Below are positions 1-11,294 of a stretch of 64,000 nucleotides of DNA, piece after piece. Made by a program: the position numbers and the translations under genes. How positions within the stretch are numbered: the first letter of the stretch is position 1; each line of letters opens with the position of its first letter. The notes beneath the pieces were generated by a model. It saw only the letters and a list, made by a program, of their open reading frames with translations, did not search any database and was not told the DNA's origin. Source of the DNA: Leptodactylus fallax (Eukaryota > Chordata > Amphibia > Anura > Leptodactylidae); assembly GCA_947044405.1 (NCBI GenBank), contig CAMRHE010000133.1, forward strand, positions 4,109,001 through 4,173,000, in the 5' to 3' direction.

Positions 1-796
1 TACCAATCTGTAGTCCAGGAAAATTATGTTCTTCTATATTTTGGTTCAAGGAGCACAACAAAGAAAAAGTACTCAGAAAACAGTGACCACTATAGCCAGA
101 TACATAATCATAACCCACCTCCAGGACAGCCCACTGGACACCAAAGACCCATAAAGAGCCGAGATCTAAATGAATAAATCACAAGTTCTACTGAATTTGC
201 CTGCAGATTGCACTGGTTTTCCATCCTGTAACATTCCCTGGAAGTCCAAGGATCTTGTCTCCATTCCAGACCTTGACCTAACCTTGTGCCTAAGCCTATC
301 TAAGCCTATTCTGCATATCATGTATTTTTGTCTTGAAGTTGAATGTAAACATAATGAATTAAAAAAAAAAAAAAAAAAGAATATGCAGAATTCAATGAAG
401 AGCGACCCAACAACCTTGTCCCGATAGGTAGCGTCTTGTTATAATTAATCACCGGGTCTTTCAACCAAATCTCTGAAAAAAGTAACACACTTTTCCCAGA
501 CAGACACTTCATCATCATAAATATATTTTTGTAACTTTGAAAGAGCTGAATTGGGATTTCACAACTGCACTTCTTGTTTGAGATAATTTGCAGGCAAGTA
601 GATCTTACTTATGGCAGTAAGTCTTTCATATACATCATTAACCTTTGGTGCCCTGGTGTTTAGAGCTGGAAAATCTCTCTTAATGATGTGCAAATTTTCC
701 AAGAATCTACTTTGTTCACTCTTGAAGTCATAGAGACGGGTCCTTACAACGGGCAACTAACTGGAGCCATGCAATGAATTTCTCTCCCTCTAGACA
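1..796. other. Unassigned noncoding DNA with one poly(A) tract
   Basis: No coding signature is visible on either strand; the open frames here are short and lack motifs. A run of 18 or so A residues at about 361-378 could be a microsatellite or the tail of an old retroposon, but no body was recognised upstream of it. Confidence 0.6.
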
Positions 797-1058
797 GGTT
801 ATCAGGCAGGGGCACTACTGTACATGTATGAGAAGATAACCCGGACACAATAAGGACATCATGGCTGGTTATCAGGAGGACACTACATGTATGAGAATAT
901 AAGCCAAATATCGTAAGGACATCATGGCTGGTTATCAGGAGGACACTACATGTATGAGAAGATAACCCGGCCACAATAAGGACATCATGGCTGGTTATCA
1001 GGAGGACACTACATGTATGAGAAGATAACCCGACCACAATAAGGACATCATGGTTGGG
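797..1058. repeat. 63-bp minisatellite, four copies
   Basis: Units begin GGTTATCAGG at 797, 867, 930 and 993, so the period is 63 bp with a slightly longer first copy. Each unit contains ACTACATGTATGAGAA and ends with AAGGACATCATGG. The 97-residue open frame on the minus strand here is only the repeat read through (63 is divisible by three) and is not a gene. Confidence 0.9.
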
Positions 1059-1285
1059 TTTCTGACAAGTCCCAGACCATAGAAAGTTCCTGCATTCATG
1101 GTCGTATCCATTGGCAAACTATCAAGACATCAGATGTCACCACTAAGATGGTTAGAGAAAATCTTTACAATTCTGCAAATTTTTTAAATTGTTTATATTT
1201 GCAAAAATGTTTAATTTTTAATTGTCTACAAATTGAAATATGGATGTTCATGGGAAAAAAAAACCTTTAACTTTCTATAATTGAC

Positions 1286-1999
1286 TGTTAGGGAATTGAT
1301 ATTTAAGCAATTCTCAAAGATATATGCTAAGTAGGTCACTGACGAGAACAAAGACTACAAGACACCACCACTCTAGTTACCAGAATTTGTGGCTACCCCT
1401 ACATTTGGATGGACTTGGCTGCTAGAGACTCAGGTTGTATCTGTGGAATAAGGTGTCAGGCAACAGGTGTAATCTTTCAGGTAGATGACCAAACCAAAGG
1501 ACCAATAGCAGAAAGCAAAAGTAACAAACTAGCTGAAGTCAAAGCCAGGACATTATGGATATAACCAGATCGTAAACAGATGAGTTACCAGTAGCCAAAG
1601 CTGAGGTCGAGTCTAGGAGAATTTAGAGGCATCCAAATCAGAAAGTGAACAGTTACCCAAAGACAAATCAAAGACAGTGAACTAGAAAAATCGCAAAGCA
1701 CAGGGAATGTGTACAGAGTAACTCGGGTAGCCAGAACACAAAGCAATCACAGGCAATGATGCAGTGTCAGAGTCTGGTTAAAATACCCCACCTGGATTCA
1801 ATGCTGAACTAGAGCCCTGACTGTATCCCAAGCCTTTAAATGGCTTAGAAGACCCAGCCACAGTTTGGCTGGTAGGCATAGTAACCTTAAAGATGCAGCC
1901 GTATGACACGTGCACATGTTCACAATCTCCCCTGGCACTACTAAACCTAACAACCTGATTGCAGGAGATAGTAGGGGTCCTGTAATGGGAAAAGTTACA
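1286..1999 (-). repeat. Possible old solo LTR
   Basis: The segment starts TGTTAGGGAATTG and ends GTTACA. The first 13 bases are identical to the start of the much better supported solo LTR at 36205, and both continue into a small inverted repeat containing GCAATTC. No flanking target duplication is visible, so the right boundary is a guess. By analogy with the other copy the LTR would be on the minus strand. Confidence 0.35.
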
Positions 2000-2984
2000 G
2001 ATTTACAAAACATTAACGCAACATTTAACTCATATCATTCATTGGTAAGTAACATTGCTATGTCAAGATGATGTTTGCAACTTTTTTGCCAAAACTGTAT
2101 CAACTGCCTCAAGTCTATTCTATGCTATTCTAAATACATCATTATTAGGCACTGTATGGGAAGATGAAGGATGCGAAGCTGTAGACATGAGGAAGGCTGG
2201 TACGGGAAGTAGACCATTATGGCAAAGACAACAAATTCCTATTCAACGTAAGCTTATAGTATACAACATTTGAAATAATGAAAACCAATGAAGCCATGTT
2301 TCCACAATTCTGCCTTCATTTCAGAGACAATTTCATGTTACTGTGTTTTTATGCCGCGATTGAGCTAAAAATATGCCATTATCCTAAACACTAATTAAAC
2401 ATCCCCCGTCTGAATCTCGTCCTTCACCATTCAACACATCTTCTCCATTTCATCATCTACAAAGCCTTTATGTTCATTCATCTCTAGGTTGATGTAGCAG
2501 AACATGTGCACAAAAAGCTTAAAAAATAGAGTCGCAAAGATGGGAATTAAGAGGAGTGTTTAATATGGGATTGAAAAGAATCAAGTATATGCAAAACAAA
2601 GATAAAACATAACAACAAACCACTCCGTCAATTTGTGGAAGCTAAACAGCTGGCACTGAATATACGGCAATTACTTGTATTTCATGGCACTTTAAATTGT
2701 GAGAAACAGATGGACATATCTCTATACGACATATCAGGCTGAAAAGCTGCGCAGGAAGTTCAGAGGAGAATTCACACTCTATACACTATAAACATGGGGA
2801 TTAGTTGTCGCTGGCACATGTGCGTTTGAGCTTTGGAAAATTGAAACCACATTTATAGATAAAAATCCATTTAGCGAGGCTTAGGGAATTATGGCTATAC
2901 ACAGTAGACAATTTTTGGACCATAATAGGAGTGATTGTTGGGCACTTAAAGAGTTTCTCAACTTTTTGTGAGCATACAAAATCC
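2000..2984. other. Unassigned noncoding DNA
   Basis: No domain-bearing open frame, tandem repeat or element boundary was recognised. Confidence 0.5.
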
Positions 2985-3310
2985 TTAAAGGGATTCGGCT
3001 ACCAGAACCCAGCTTATCAACCTAGCTCCGCACCTGACCCTTGTGAGTCGCTGCCTCCATTGCTGAGCTATCACTATTTTTGTCAATATATAAAATAATT
3101 AGCTCTTTGGAGAAATGAGGGCATTTCCATTGCTCCAAAAAGATAAGCGGCAACACCCTCATTGCCCCAAAGAACTCATTTGCATATGGACAAAAATGGC
3201 ACTATCTCGGGAACAGGGGCAGTGATTCACAAGTGGGAAACACTGTTTGATTCAGGTGACCCTAAACTATCTATCTTCAGGGCTGGGTTCTGGTGACAGA
3301 CTCACTTTAA
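2985..3310. mobile_element. Foldback (palindromic) element bounded by TTAA
   Basis: Left end TTAAAGGGATTC..CCAGAACCCAG and right end CTGGGTTCTGGTGACAGACT..TTTAA are inverted copies. Inner arms also pair: TTTGTCAATAT..AGCTCTTTGGAG against CCCCAAAGAACTC..ATATGGACAAAAA. A related copy lies at 58302-58585. TTAA at both ends resembles the target of piggyBac-type transposases, which is inference. No coding capacity. Confidence 0.6.
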
Positions 3311-3887
3311 GGCATAGCTGACATTTAAGGTAACTTTTCAGGAAAAGCCATCATGTGTGTATGAGGGCTAATAGTATTTCTGGTCATTATATGGCTTTGC
3401 AGTTTTTAGCAGTTTTCCCCTCTGCAGGCTTTCTCTATGGTTTGCAGTTCTCCCTGATCTGGTGGGTGTAGACTAGCTGCAATACACTGCACACTATAAG
3501 TAGAGGAGAATCTGCCATAACTGTATCTCTATCACTCACTCAGGAACATGCAGGACATATACAGAGATGTATTGGAATGTACTCTTGTGAGTAAAATGCT
3601 TTGGTTATGATAGAAAGTATATATTCAGCTCCAAAATCAGCCTAACTTGCCTTTCTTCCCTGTTCTCCTGCATTTCCAGTTCATGCCTCCCCTTCCTCTC
3701 TCCATAGACTTCTATGGACACAAATCACCTGAATCATGTGATTTTCGGTCTGCCTCAATTCAGGCAGGGAGGTGATTTTCAGTGAAACTTGTTTTAATAG
3801 AGGGAGGGGTGGAGGTAAACAGTCTGATAAGAGTGAAAAGAGTAAGTGATTGCAAGTTTTTACAAAAACCTGTACTATAGATTCTTG
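3311..3887. other. Unassigned flank of the Ty3/gypsy insertion
   Basis: No gene or repeat was recognised. The last bases before the retrotransposon are CAAG at 3888-3891, repeated after its far end. Confidence 0.5.
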
Positions 3888-3891
3888 CAAG

Positions 3892-4015
3892 TGTAGAAAA
3901 CCCCCCTTTCCTATAATATAAAATATTTGCCGCCTTTTCCCCCCTGGTGTGTGGCCCCCGGCCCCCCCCGGTTTTTGGGTTTGTTTTTGTTTTGAGAAGG
4001 GGGGGGGGGCGGGGT

Positions 4016-4055
<40 letters not shown>

Positions 4056-4902
4056 CTGCTGGGACAGACATGTTATGTCTGGGGGAGTCTAAGAGCCACT
4101 TGTTCCTCTTTACTTCACAGTATATAGTTAGGTATGTGTTACCCCCTATATACTCACAGGACCTAGCTAGTAACCGTAGTTAGGGATCCATATATATATA
4201 TACAGTTCAGGGCAGTGATAGGTTAGGCTTCCGAAGGCCAACTAGCTAGTTAGAGGCCCGGTGGCACTAGTAGTTTAGCTGGCAGGTTAAGGACTCAGTG
4301 TTAGGGTAGTCAGGCCTGTATCTACTGCCGTCACCGTCGCCCTGTTTGCTGCCTGTGAAGAATCTCACCACCATCATCATCATCTCCTGATCGGCTGTCT
4401 GTCATCTCCTGGAAGAATCCGAGGATCCACAGTCATCCACAGGGGCCCCTGCATCTCTTCTGATGCCTGGAGGTATTGTGCACTGGACTCTTGCTATATA
4501 TCTATATATATACCCGGGTATATAACCTAAGACGGTTGAGGACTTGCTGGTTGTTGTAGTATTGCTGTGTTCTGAGTATATTGTATGTATGTATTATTAC
4601 CCTGTTGATTCTTATAAAGCTACTGTTATAACCTTATGTGGTATCTGTATGTATTCTTCAGACTGTGAGATTAGTACAGTGATCCTTGTTAAGGCTACTA
4701 ACTGTACTTCATGGGTAAGTCCCAGGAAGAGATCCTCCCTGTAATACAGAGGCTCTATCCTGGGTGGAGGCACTGATATATTTCATATATGTTCCCACTC
4801 TTCCCTTCAGCGAAGGCTTCAGGTCCCATTATACACACAGGTCAGCGCCAGAGTCTGTTGCGGGAGGGATAATACTCATACCCCCCCCCAAATAGGGCTA
4901 CA
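3892..4902 (+). repeat. 5' long terminal repeat
   Basis: Starts TGTAG, ends GGGCTACA. From about 4056 it matches the 3' copy almost base for base until about 4490. The 5' portion (about 3940-4055) is a G/C homopolymer swamp, including an uninterrupted G run of about 38 bases, and is probably misassembled. A CCACCATCATCATCATC tract near 4370 is 9 bp longer than in the 3' copy. TATATATATATA tracts at 4189-4201 and 4495-4515 could serve as promoter TATA elements. Confidence 0.85.
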
Positions 4903-4904
4903 TT

Positions 4905-4924
4905 TGGAGGCACTGCTGAGATTT
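4905..4924 (+). promoter_or_regulatory. Primer binding site, tRNA-Thr-like
   Basis: TGGAGGCACTGCTGAGATTT begins two bases after the 5' LTR. It is complementary to a tRNA 3' end finishing in CCA and, from my knowledge of vertebrate tRNA-Thr(AGU), differs from a perfect match at about three of twenty positions. Reverse transcription would be primed here. Confidence 0.7.
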
Positions 4925-4941
4925 AGAAGTGGGAATAGTCA

Positions 4942-6551
4942 TTGATATGGAGAAGCGATATAGCTCAGAGGGGAACCTCCCCACTAGCTACTACATGGGA
5001 TTACCGACCTCCTGTTCCTCCCCTGGTTCAGGTAAAGGAAGAACCCCGCTCAGCCAGTTACCCCCCCAGTATGGCCGTCGCTAGCAGTTCCTCTAGTGAC
5101 AGTGCTATTAGCACTTTAGCCAGGCTGACTGAGATGTTAGCTCAGGGCCTGCAGGCCACTCACTACAAGAAACTAAAAGTATTCTCTGGTAATGTCCCAG
5201 TACCACAAGGGGAGGAAAACTTTGAGATATGGAAAGAACATACTCTCCAATGCCTGAAGGAATGGTCTTGCTCTGAAGAAGGCAAGCGGCAGCGTATCAG
5301 TGAAAGTTTGCGGTCTCCTGCTGCAGAATTGATCCGCTTGTACAGAGACTCTCATGAAGGAGTGAGTGCATTGGACTATATACAAGTACTGTCTGATCAC
5401 TTTGAGCCATACTATGACCTTGCCCAGATGGTTGCTGATTACCGAATGGTTCGTCAAAAGAAGGGGAAAATGTCTCTACTTTTATTAACCGTTTACAGCT
5501 ACTTCTTTCACGTCTGGTGTACCACGCAGCTATATCTACTTCAGAGGTAGACGCTCTGAGAACCAGTCAGTTGGTGAGAGGGTTACAACCTCATCATCCT
5601 CTTGCTCAAGTACTCAAGGTCTTACTATCTGATAGAGTCCTTCCATTTCCTGACTTAATGAAGTTAGTGAAGAAACAAGAAGCTGACATTAGTTTTAGTA
5701 CCCCTAAGAAAGCAAAAAGCATCTCTAAAGAAGATGTTGTTCCTAATTCAAACAAGGACAAACCAGCGGAGCGGTCAGAACTTAGACAGTCCGCCACTCC
5801 ACCCACTGCCACTCAATGGAGGAAGGATGCTAGAACCTGTTATAAATGTGGTCAGACGGGCCATACTGCCAGACAGTGTACGGAGGACAGTGAGGGATTG
5901 GGACACAGTGCTGTCTTCTCTATTCAGAATCAAAGACACCGAAGGAAGGCGGGCCGAGTAAATACCAGAGGCGCTATCGCGGGCTCCAGGTCCGTTGTCA
6001 AAGTCACTGTCAATGGTCATGCCGCTCCTGCCCTGTTTGATACAGGATCTCAAGTGACCCTGATTTATCGCTCGTTCTACCAAAAGTATCTGAGGGATAT
6101 ACCTCTTCAGTCTACAGGACAAATGAAATTGTGGGGGCTTAATTCAGGATCATATCCTGTAGATGGCAGCCTACAAGTAGTTATAGCTGTCCCTGAATTA
6201 GAAGATCAGAGTGTCGCTCCCATGAAGATTACGGCTCTTGTCTGTCCTGATACAGGGGATTCTTGTGCAGCTCCTGTGATACTTGGCACTAATTGTCCCG
6301 CAGTGCATTATGCTTTTCAGAAGTTTCTTGGAAGAGATTGGAACCCTGCAGCTCAGCCGGTGAATATATCTTCTGATCTTAGAGAACTCTGTGATGCCCT
6401 GTCTACTGGCTATCGACATGGAATGGTATATCATATCGGTGAGAGAACCGTGGAAGTTCCTGCCGGCGGGGAGAGAATTCTGAGAGTAGCCTCCAGCATT
6501 GCTCCCGATTTGCTTGAAGGGGGGGAGTTATGTCCTTATGGAAACCCCTGA
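4942..6551 (+). pseudogene. gag-protease region, frameshifted
   Basis: The first part (4942-about 5465) is frame 1, and the rest (about 5465-6520) is frame 3. The Gag core from about 5170, with a GEENFEIW block, a KEWSCSEEGKRQR block and an ESLRSPAAELIR block, resembles the capsid of the vertebrate PNMA family, which derives from Ty3/gypsy Gag. A CCHC zinc knuckle, spacing C-x2-C-x4-H-x4-C, is at 5838-5879 and would bind RNA. The retroviral-type aspartic protease has its D-T-G triad at 6039-6047 within ALFDTGSQVTLI. The first ATG at 4942 follows the primer site closely; a later start at about 5071 (MAVASS) is equally possible. The shift near 5462-5465 lies in a G4 run and is explained by one lost G. 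The shift into the pol frame lies in a G7 run at 6519-6525. Confidence 0.85.
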
Positions 6552-8412
6552 AGAAATGATTAACCAGAATGGCTGGATGGTGATCCCAGAGAGAAAGGAC
6601 TGGAGAAATAAAGTGGAGTTATCTACCTGTGTGACAGTGAGGAACTGTTCACCGCATCCGATTGTAATTGGACCATACCAGAATGTGGCCCACTGCTACC
6701 CTGTGCTTGGAGTAAATCCATACGCTGAAGTGTGCAGGATTCAAATCCGAGATGCAATCCCTAATCTCAATCTTGACTTGAGTGATCCACATTTACCAGA
6801 GGCCTGGAATCAGCGACTGACACAGAAGTTGTCTGAATTATCGGAAGTGTTCTCCATGGATGATATGGATGTAGGTTGTGCTAAAAGTGCTCAACACACT
6901 TTCCGATTGACCGATTCTACTCCCTTCCGGGAGCGACCACGGAGAGTTGCTCCAAAGGATGTTGATGAGTTAAGACAGACTCTACAGCAAATGAAAGGTC
7001 AGGGGATCATTGTGGACAGTAAGAGCCCCTATGCCTCACCTATTGTGGTGGTAAGAAAAAAATCTGGAGCAATTCGCCTATGTGTGGATTACAGAACTCT
7101 GAACCGGAGAACCTTACCTGATCAGTATACACTGCCGAGAATTGAAGAAGCTCTGGAAGCTCTGAATGGAAACTGTTGGTTCACAGTGCTGGACCTAAGA
7201 TCGGGATACTATCAAGTCCCAATGGCACCTGAGGATCAGGAAAAGACAGCCTTCATATGCCCCTTGGGTTTCTTTCAGTTCACTCGTATGCCGCAAGGTA
7301 CAAAAGGTGCGCCAGCAACGTTCCAAAGGTTGATGGAAAGAGTGTTAGGTGATTTAGTGCCCCGGGAATGCCTTGTATATCTTGATGACATTATTGTGTT
7401 TGGAAAGACGCTGGAAGAACATGAAGAACGACTCATGAGAGTACTCCATCGCTTAAAAGAAGAGGGGCTGAAGTTGTCGGCTGACAAATGCAAATTTTGT
7501 AGATCTTCGGTCACTTATGTAGGTCATATTGTTTCTGCTGAAGGAGTTGCTACCGATCCTGGTAAGATTGAAGCTGTGGTGAATTGGCCCCGACCGCAAA
7601 ATATTACGGAGTTGCAATCTTTCTTGGGGTTTTGTGGATTCTATCGACGATTTGTGGAAGGATATTCAAAAATTGCTCGAGCCCTCCTCGACCTGTTGAA
7701 GAGTGATGCAGGAGATCCGGGAAAGAAGAAAGGGTCTTCCAAAAGCCTTTTTGGCGATAGGTGGACTGCGGATTGTGAAGAAGCATTTAAGTTGTTGAAG
7801 AAGAAATTGACAGAAGCTCCCGTTCTGGCTTATGCTGATGCACATAAGCCATATGTGCTACATGTAGATGCCAGCTTTGAAGGATTAGGTGGCGTGCTGC
7901 ACCAAGAATACCCGGCCGGGTTACGGCCCATAGCTTTCATAAGTCGAAGTCTTTCTCCCAGCGAGAAAAATTATCCAGTACATAAATTGGAGTTTTTGGC
8001 GCTCAAGTGGGCCATTGTTGATAAATTACATGACTATTTATACGGAGCCACGTTTGAAGTAAGAACAGACAACAATCCACTGACATACGTTTTGTCAACC
8101 GCTAAACTCGATGCTACAGGACATCGCTGGTTGGCAGCTTTATCCAACTACCAATTCACACTCAAGTATAAATCGGGGCCTAAGAACATTGGGGCAGATG
8201 CTCTATCAAGACGGCCTGGATTACCTAGTCCGGAAGTAGTGGATGAATGGGAAGAAGTGCCAAGTCCTGGAGTAGGAGCTTTGTGTGCCATGGCTGCTGT
8301 AGTTGAAGACCGAGTAGCCTTTTCTGAAACTCGGCTTATTGACTCTATTGGGGGGAGGTCCCGAAGCTGTACCAGACATGTTTGCCTACCCTGCCGCTTT
8401 AGGATCCTTTGA
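6499..8412 (+). pseudogene. pol: reverse transcriptase and RNase H
   Basis: Reading in frame 1 from the end of protease. The RT palm runs from about 6940 to 7560, with LCVDYRTLN, the LDLRSGYYQ block holding the first catalytic aspartate, the FTRMPQGTKGAPATFQ block, and the YLDD catalytic box at 7378-7389. A connection region (SFLGFCGFYRRF) leads to RNase H, with its first catalytic Asp at 7867-7869 in LHVDASFEG, then KLEFLALKWA and a TDNNPL block. No stop interrupts RT or RNase H, so the enzyme core is intact over about 600 codons. The frame is lost in a G6 run at 8350-8355, where the matching product continues in frame 2. Whether that is a real mutation or a read error cannot be told from one copy. 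Confidence 0.92.
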
Positions 8413-10135
8413 GAGTTGTTCTATATCTTCAAAGCGAATGATCTGGAGTCAAAAGACTGATCCTTTAATTGGACCTCTTTATCAAGCAGTGAGTTCTCAA
8501 GACAGAGAAATGTTAAAGACATCCCTACCCTCTGAATGCAGTCAACTTCTACGAGATTGGGAGAAGTTTGAAATAGACAATGGCCTACTTTATCGTGTGG
8601 TGCTGTATCATGATCACCCTGGAAGGCGCCAACTAGTTATTCCAAGCTGCTTTCAGAAGATGATTTTCCGAAGTCTGCATGATTATCATGGTCATTTGGG
8701 ACCTGAGAAGACTTATGGCCTAATACAAGACCGATTCTACTGGCCCAAAATGAGAGATACCGTGACTCGTCTGTGTAGGTGCTGTCGCAGATGTTTGCAG
8801 AGGAAGACTGTCCCGGTTTGAGCGGCCTTCATGGGACACTTGAAGAGTTCGGGCCCCATGGATCTTGTCTGCATAGACTTCCTTTGTATTGACAACGACT
8901 CCAGAGGATTTGGAAATGTATTGGTGGTGACTGATCACTTCACACGATATGCTCAAGCCTTTCCGACTAAGGATCAAAAAGCAGTCACTGTTGCAAGAGT
9001 GCTTTGGGAAAAGTATTTTATCCATTATGGCTTACCACACCGGTTGCATTCTGATCAAGGCCGGGATTTTGAGAGTAACCTGATCAAAGAGTTACTTCAG
9101 TTGTTGAACATCCGCAAAAGTCGGACGACGCCTTACCATCCAGAGGGAGATGCCCTTCCTGAAAGATTTAACAGGACTTTACTTGATATGCTTGGTACCT
9201 TACGAATTGAGGATAAGCGATCCTGGAGTAGAAAAGTGGAGGCTATGGTGCATGCCTATAATAGTACAAGGCACGAGAGCACAGGATATTCACCATACTT
9301 TCTGATGTTTGGAAGAGAGCCTAGGCTACCTATTGACATCTTGTTGGGAGTCTCTACCGATGGTATCAGTCATCGAGATCATTACCGATACGTGGCACGT
9401 TTGAAAGAAACGCTTAAGAGTGCTTATCAGCTGGCTGAGGAAAATGCGGCCAAAGTGAATGAAGGAAATAAAAGGAGATTTGATCTTCGAGTAAGATACC
9501 GAGAATTGAACCCTGGGGACCATGTTCTGCTACGGAATTTGGGAGCATCTGCAAAACATAAGCTGGCTGATCGATGGCGGAGTGAACTCTTTACAGTGGT
9601 AGATCGGTTGCCTGGAATACCAGTATACAAGATAAAAGGACGGGACGGGAGGATCAGGACTTGGCATAGAAATCATTTGTTGCCTGTACCTCAGATTGAT
9701 GGTATGGATATCTCCAATGATGGCTCGGCCTGCGATTCTCCACAGTCCTTAGCCGATATTCCACCTGACCTTCCTGAAACTCCTGAGAGTGATTGGACTG
9801 TGGCTCCTGAAGTTCCTAGATCACCAGTATCTTCTCCTTCAGGGAGACCTATAAACCCTCAGGAAACTCCAGAATTCGTGCCTAGGTTGGTGGTTTCCGG
9901 TGGGGGGGGGGGTAGCTCCCCTCGGCGCCGGGGGCGCCCCCCCCCCGGGGGGGCGGCCCCCCGTTGGGGGGGGGGCGGGGAGGGTTTACCCCGGGGGGGG
10001 GGGGGGGGGGGAGGAGGGAGGAGGCGCCCCCCCCCCTTGGTGGTGAGAGGTGGGGGGGGGGGGGGCGGAATACCCACGCCCCTTTTTATCCAATGTTGGG
10101 GGGGGGGGGGTGGCGCTTTGGTGAAAATGTTGTAA
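8339..10135 (+). pseudogene. pol: integrase, one in-frame stop and lost C-terminus
   Basis: Frame 2 continues pol. An HHCC zinc-binding domain (HDYHGHLG then CRCCRRC) lies at about 8677-8805. A TGA at 8819-8821 interrupts; the same frame resumes at once and is open again to about 9890. The catalytic triad is complete: Asp at 8876-8878 (VCIDFL), Asp at 9053-9055 (HSDQGRDFE) and Glu at 9161-9163 (PERFNRTL), with 35 residues between the last two. A C-terminal region with VRYRELNPGDHVLLR and a GRIRTWHRNHLLPV block follows. After about 9895 the translation becomes glycine/proline/arginine repeats from homopolymers, so the true end is unknown. The TGA could be a CGA decayed at CpG, which is inference. 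Confidence 0.88.
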
Positions 10136-10306
10136 AATTTGGCCCGCCTGGGGGGTTATAGAAAAAAAATGGTGTTGGGGGGTAAAAAAGGAAAAAGCCC
10201 CAATAGTGATATTGTTATTGGTAGTGGAGAGTGAATATGAAGAATTTGTTTGTGTTTGAGGGGGAAAAAGGAAACAGGGGGGGGGGGGGGGGGGGAGGGG
10301 GAAAAT
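9890..10306 (+). other. G-rich low-complexity segment, probable assembly artefact, ending in a purine tract
   Basis: Dense runs of G and C break up the 3' end of pol. Ordinary islands such as AATAGTGATATTGTTATTGG occur near 10201. The stretch 10272-10306 is almost all G and A and abuts TGTA, so it may be the polypurine tract that primes plus-strand synthesis. Open frames here encode only Gly/Pro/Arg runs. Confidence 0.6.
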
Positions 10307-11290
10307 TGTATTAAAAAAAGTGGTGGGGGTTTTTTGCCCCGTGGTGTGTGTTGGGGGGCCCCCGGGAAATAGGGGAAATTTTTTTTTAAAAAAAAGGGGG
10401 GGGGGGAAAGTGGGGGGGGGGGGGGGGGGAGAGAAGAGTGAGCAGAGCTGCTGAGACAGACATGTTATGTCTGGGGGAGTCTAAGAGCCACTTGTTCCTC
10501 TTTACTTCACAGTATATAGTTAGGTATGTGTTACCCCCTATATACTCACAGGACCTAGCTAGTAACCGTAGTTAGGGATCCATATATATATATACAGTTC
10601 AGGGCAGTGATAGGTTAGGCTTCCGAAGGCCAACTAGCTAGTTAGAGGCCCGGTGGCACTAGTAGTTTAGCTGGCAGGTTAAGGACTCAGTGTTAGGGTA
10701 GTCAGGCCTGTATCTACTGCCGTCACCGTCGCCCTGTTTGCTGCCTGTGAAGAATCTCACCATCATCATCTCCTGATCGGCTGTCTGTCATCTCCTGGAA
10801 GAATCCGAGGATCCACAGTCATCCACAGGGGCCCCTGCATCTCTTCTGATGCCTGGAGGTATTGGGCCCTGGACTCTTGCTAAATATTTAAATATATGCC
10901 CGGGTATATAACCTAAGGGGGGTGGGGTTGTGGTGGTTGTTGTTGTTTTGTTGTTTTTTTGTTATTTTATATTTTTATTATTTTTCTTTTTTTTTTTTTA
11001 AAAATATTTTTTTAAACTTTTTTTTTGTTTTTTTTTTTTTTTTTTTTTGTGTGTTTAGTAGTGGGGTGGTTGTTGTTGGTGTTAAAGGGTGTACTTCATG
11101 GGTAAGTCCCAGGAAGAGATCCTCCCTGTAATACAGAGGCTCTATCCTGGGTGGAGGCACTGATATATTTCATATATGTTCCCACTCTTCCCTTCAGCGA
11201 AGGCTTCAGGTCCCATTATACACACAGGTCAGCGCCAGAGTCTGTTGCGGGAGGGATAATACTCATACCCCCCCCCCAAATAGGGCTACA
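10307..11290 (+). repeat. 3' long terminal repeat, partly corrupted
   Basis: The well-matched parts are about 10446-10870 and about 11085-11290. The start at 10307 is tentative, chosen because a purine tract ends there and because GGTGTGTG at about 10342 matches the 5' LTR near 3947. Between about 10865 and 11085 the copy aligns to the 5' LTR only if many A and C residues are read as G or T. It ends GGGCTACA and is followed by CAAG. Confidence 0.75.
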
Positions 11291-11294
11291 CAAG

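Larger units (their letters stand above)
3892..11290 (+). mobile_element. Ty3/gypsy (Metaviridae) LTR retrotransposon, structurally complete but broken
   Basis: The element runs from TGTAG at 3892 to CTACA at 11290 and is flanked by the 4-bp duplication CAAG (3888-3891 and 11291-11294). The order is 5' LTR, tRNA primer site, gag with zinc knuckle, protease, reverse transcriptase, RNase H, integrase, 3' LTR. Integrase after RNase H is diagnostic of Ty3/gypsy rather than copia. No env-like frame is visible. Frames break near 5462, 6519 and 8350, all in G runs, plus a TGA at 8819-8821. The segment 9890-10306 is G-rich low-complexity sequence that is probably not a faithful read of the genome. 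LTRs are otherwise nearly identical, which suggests a young insertion. Confidence 0.9.

Noticed and set aside
744..1037. 97-residue repetitive open frame on the minus strand
   Set aside because: Arises from the 63-bp minisatellite, whose period is a multiple of three.
3760..4071. Polyproline open frame on the minus strand
   Set aside because: It is the translation of the G homopolymer in the 5' LTR.
5775..6122. 115-residue minus-strand frame
   Set aside because: Shadow of the gag-protease region on the other strand.
9859..10161. Glycine-rich and proline-rich frames at the end of pol
   Set aside because: Products of G/C runs of doubtful accuracy; no domain.
3892..11290. Possibility of an infectious-type retrovirus with envelope
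   Set aside because: No envelope-like frame between integrase and the 3' LTR, and the pol sequence is of Ty3/gypsy type.
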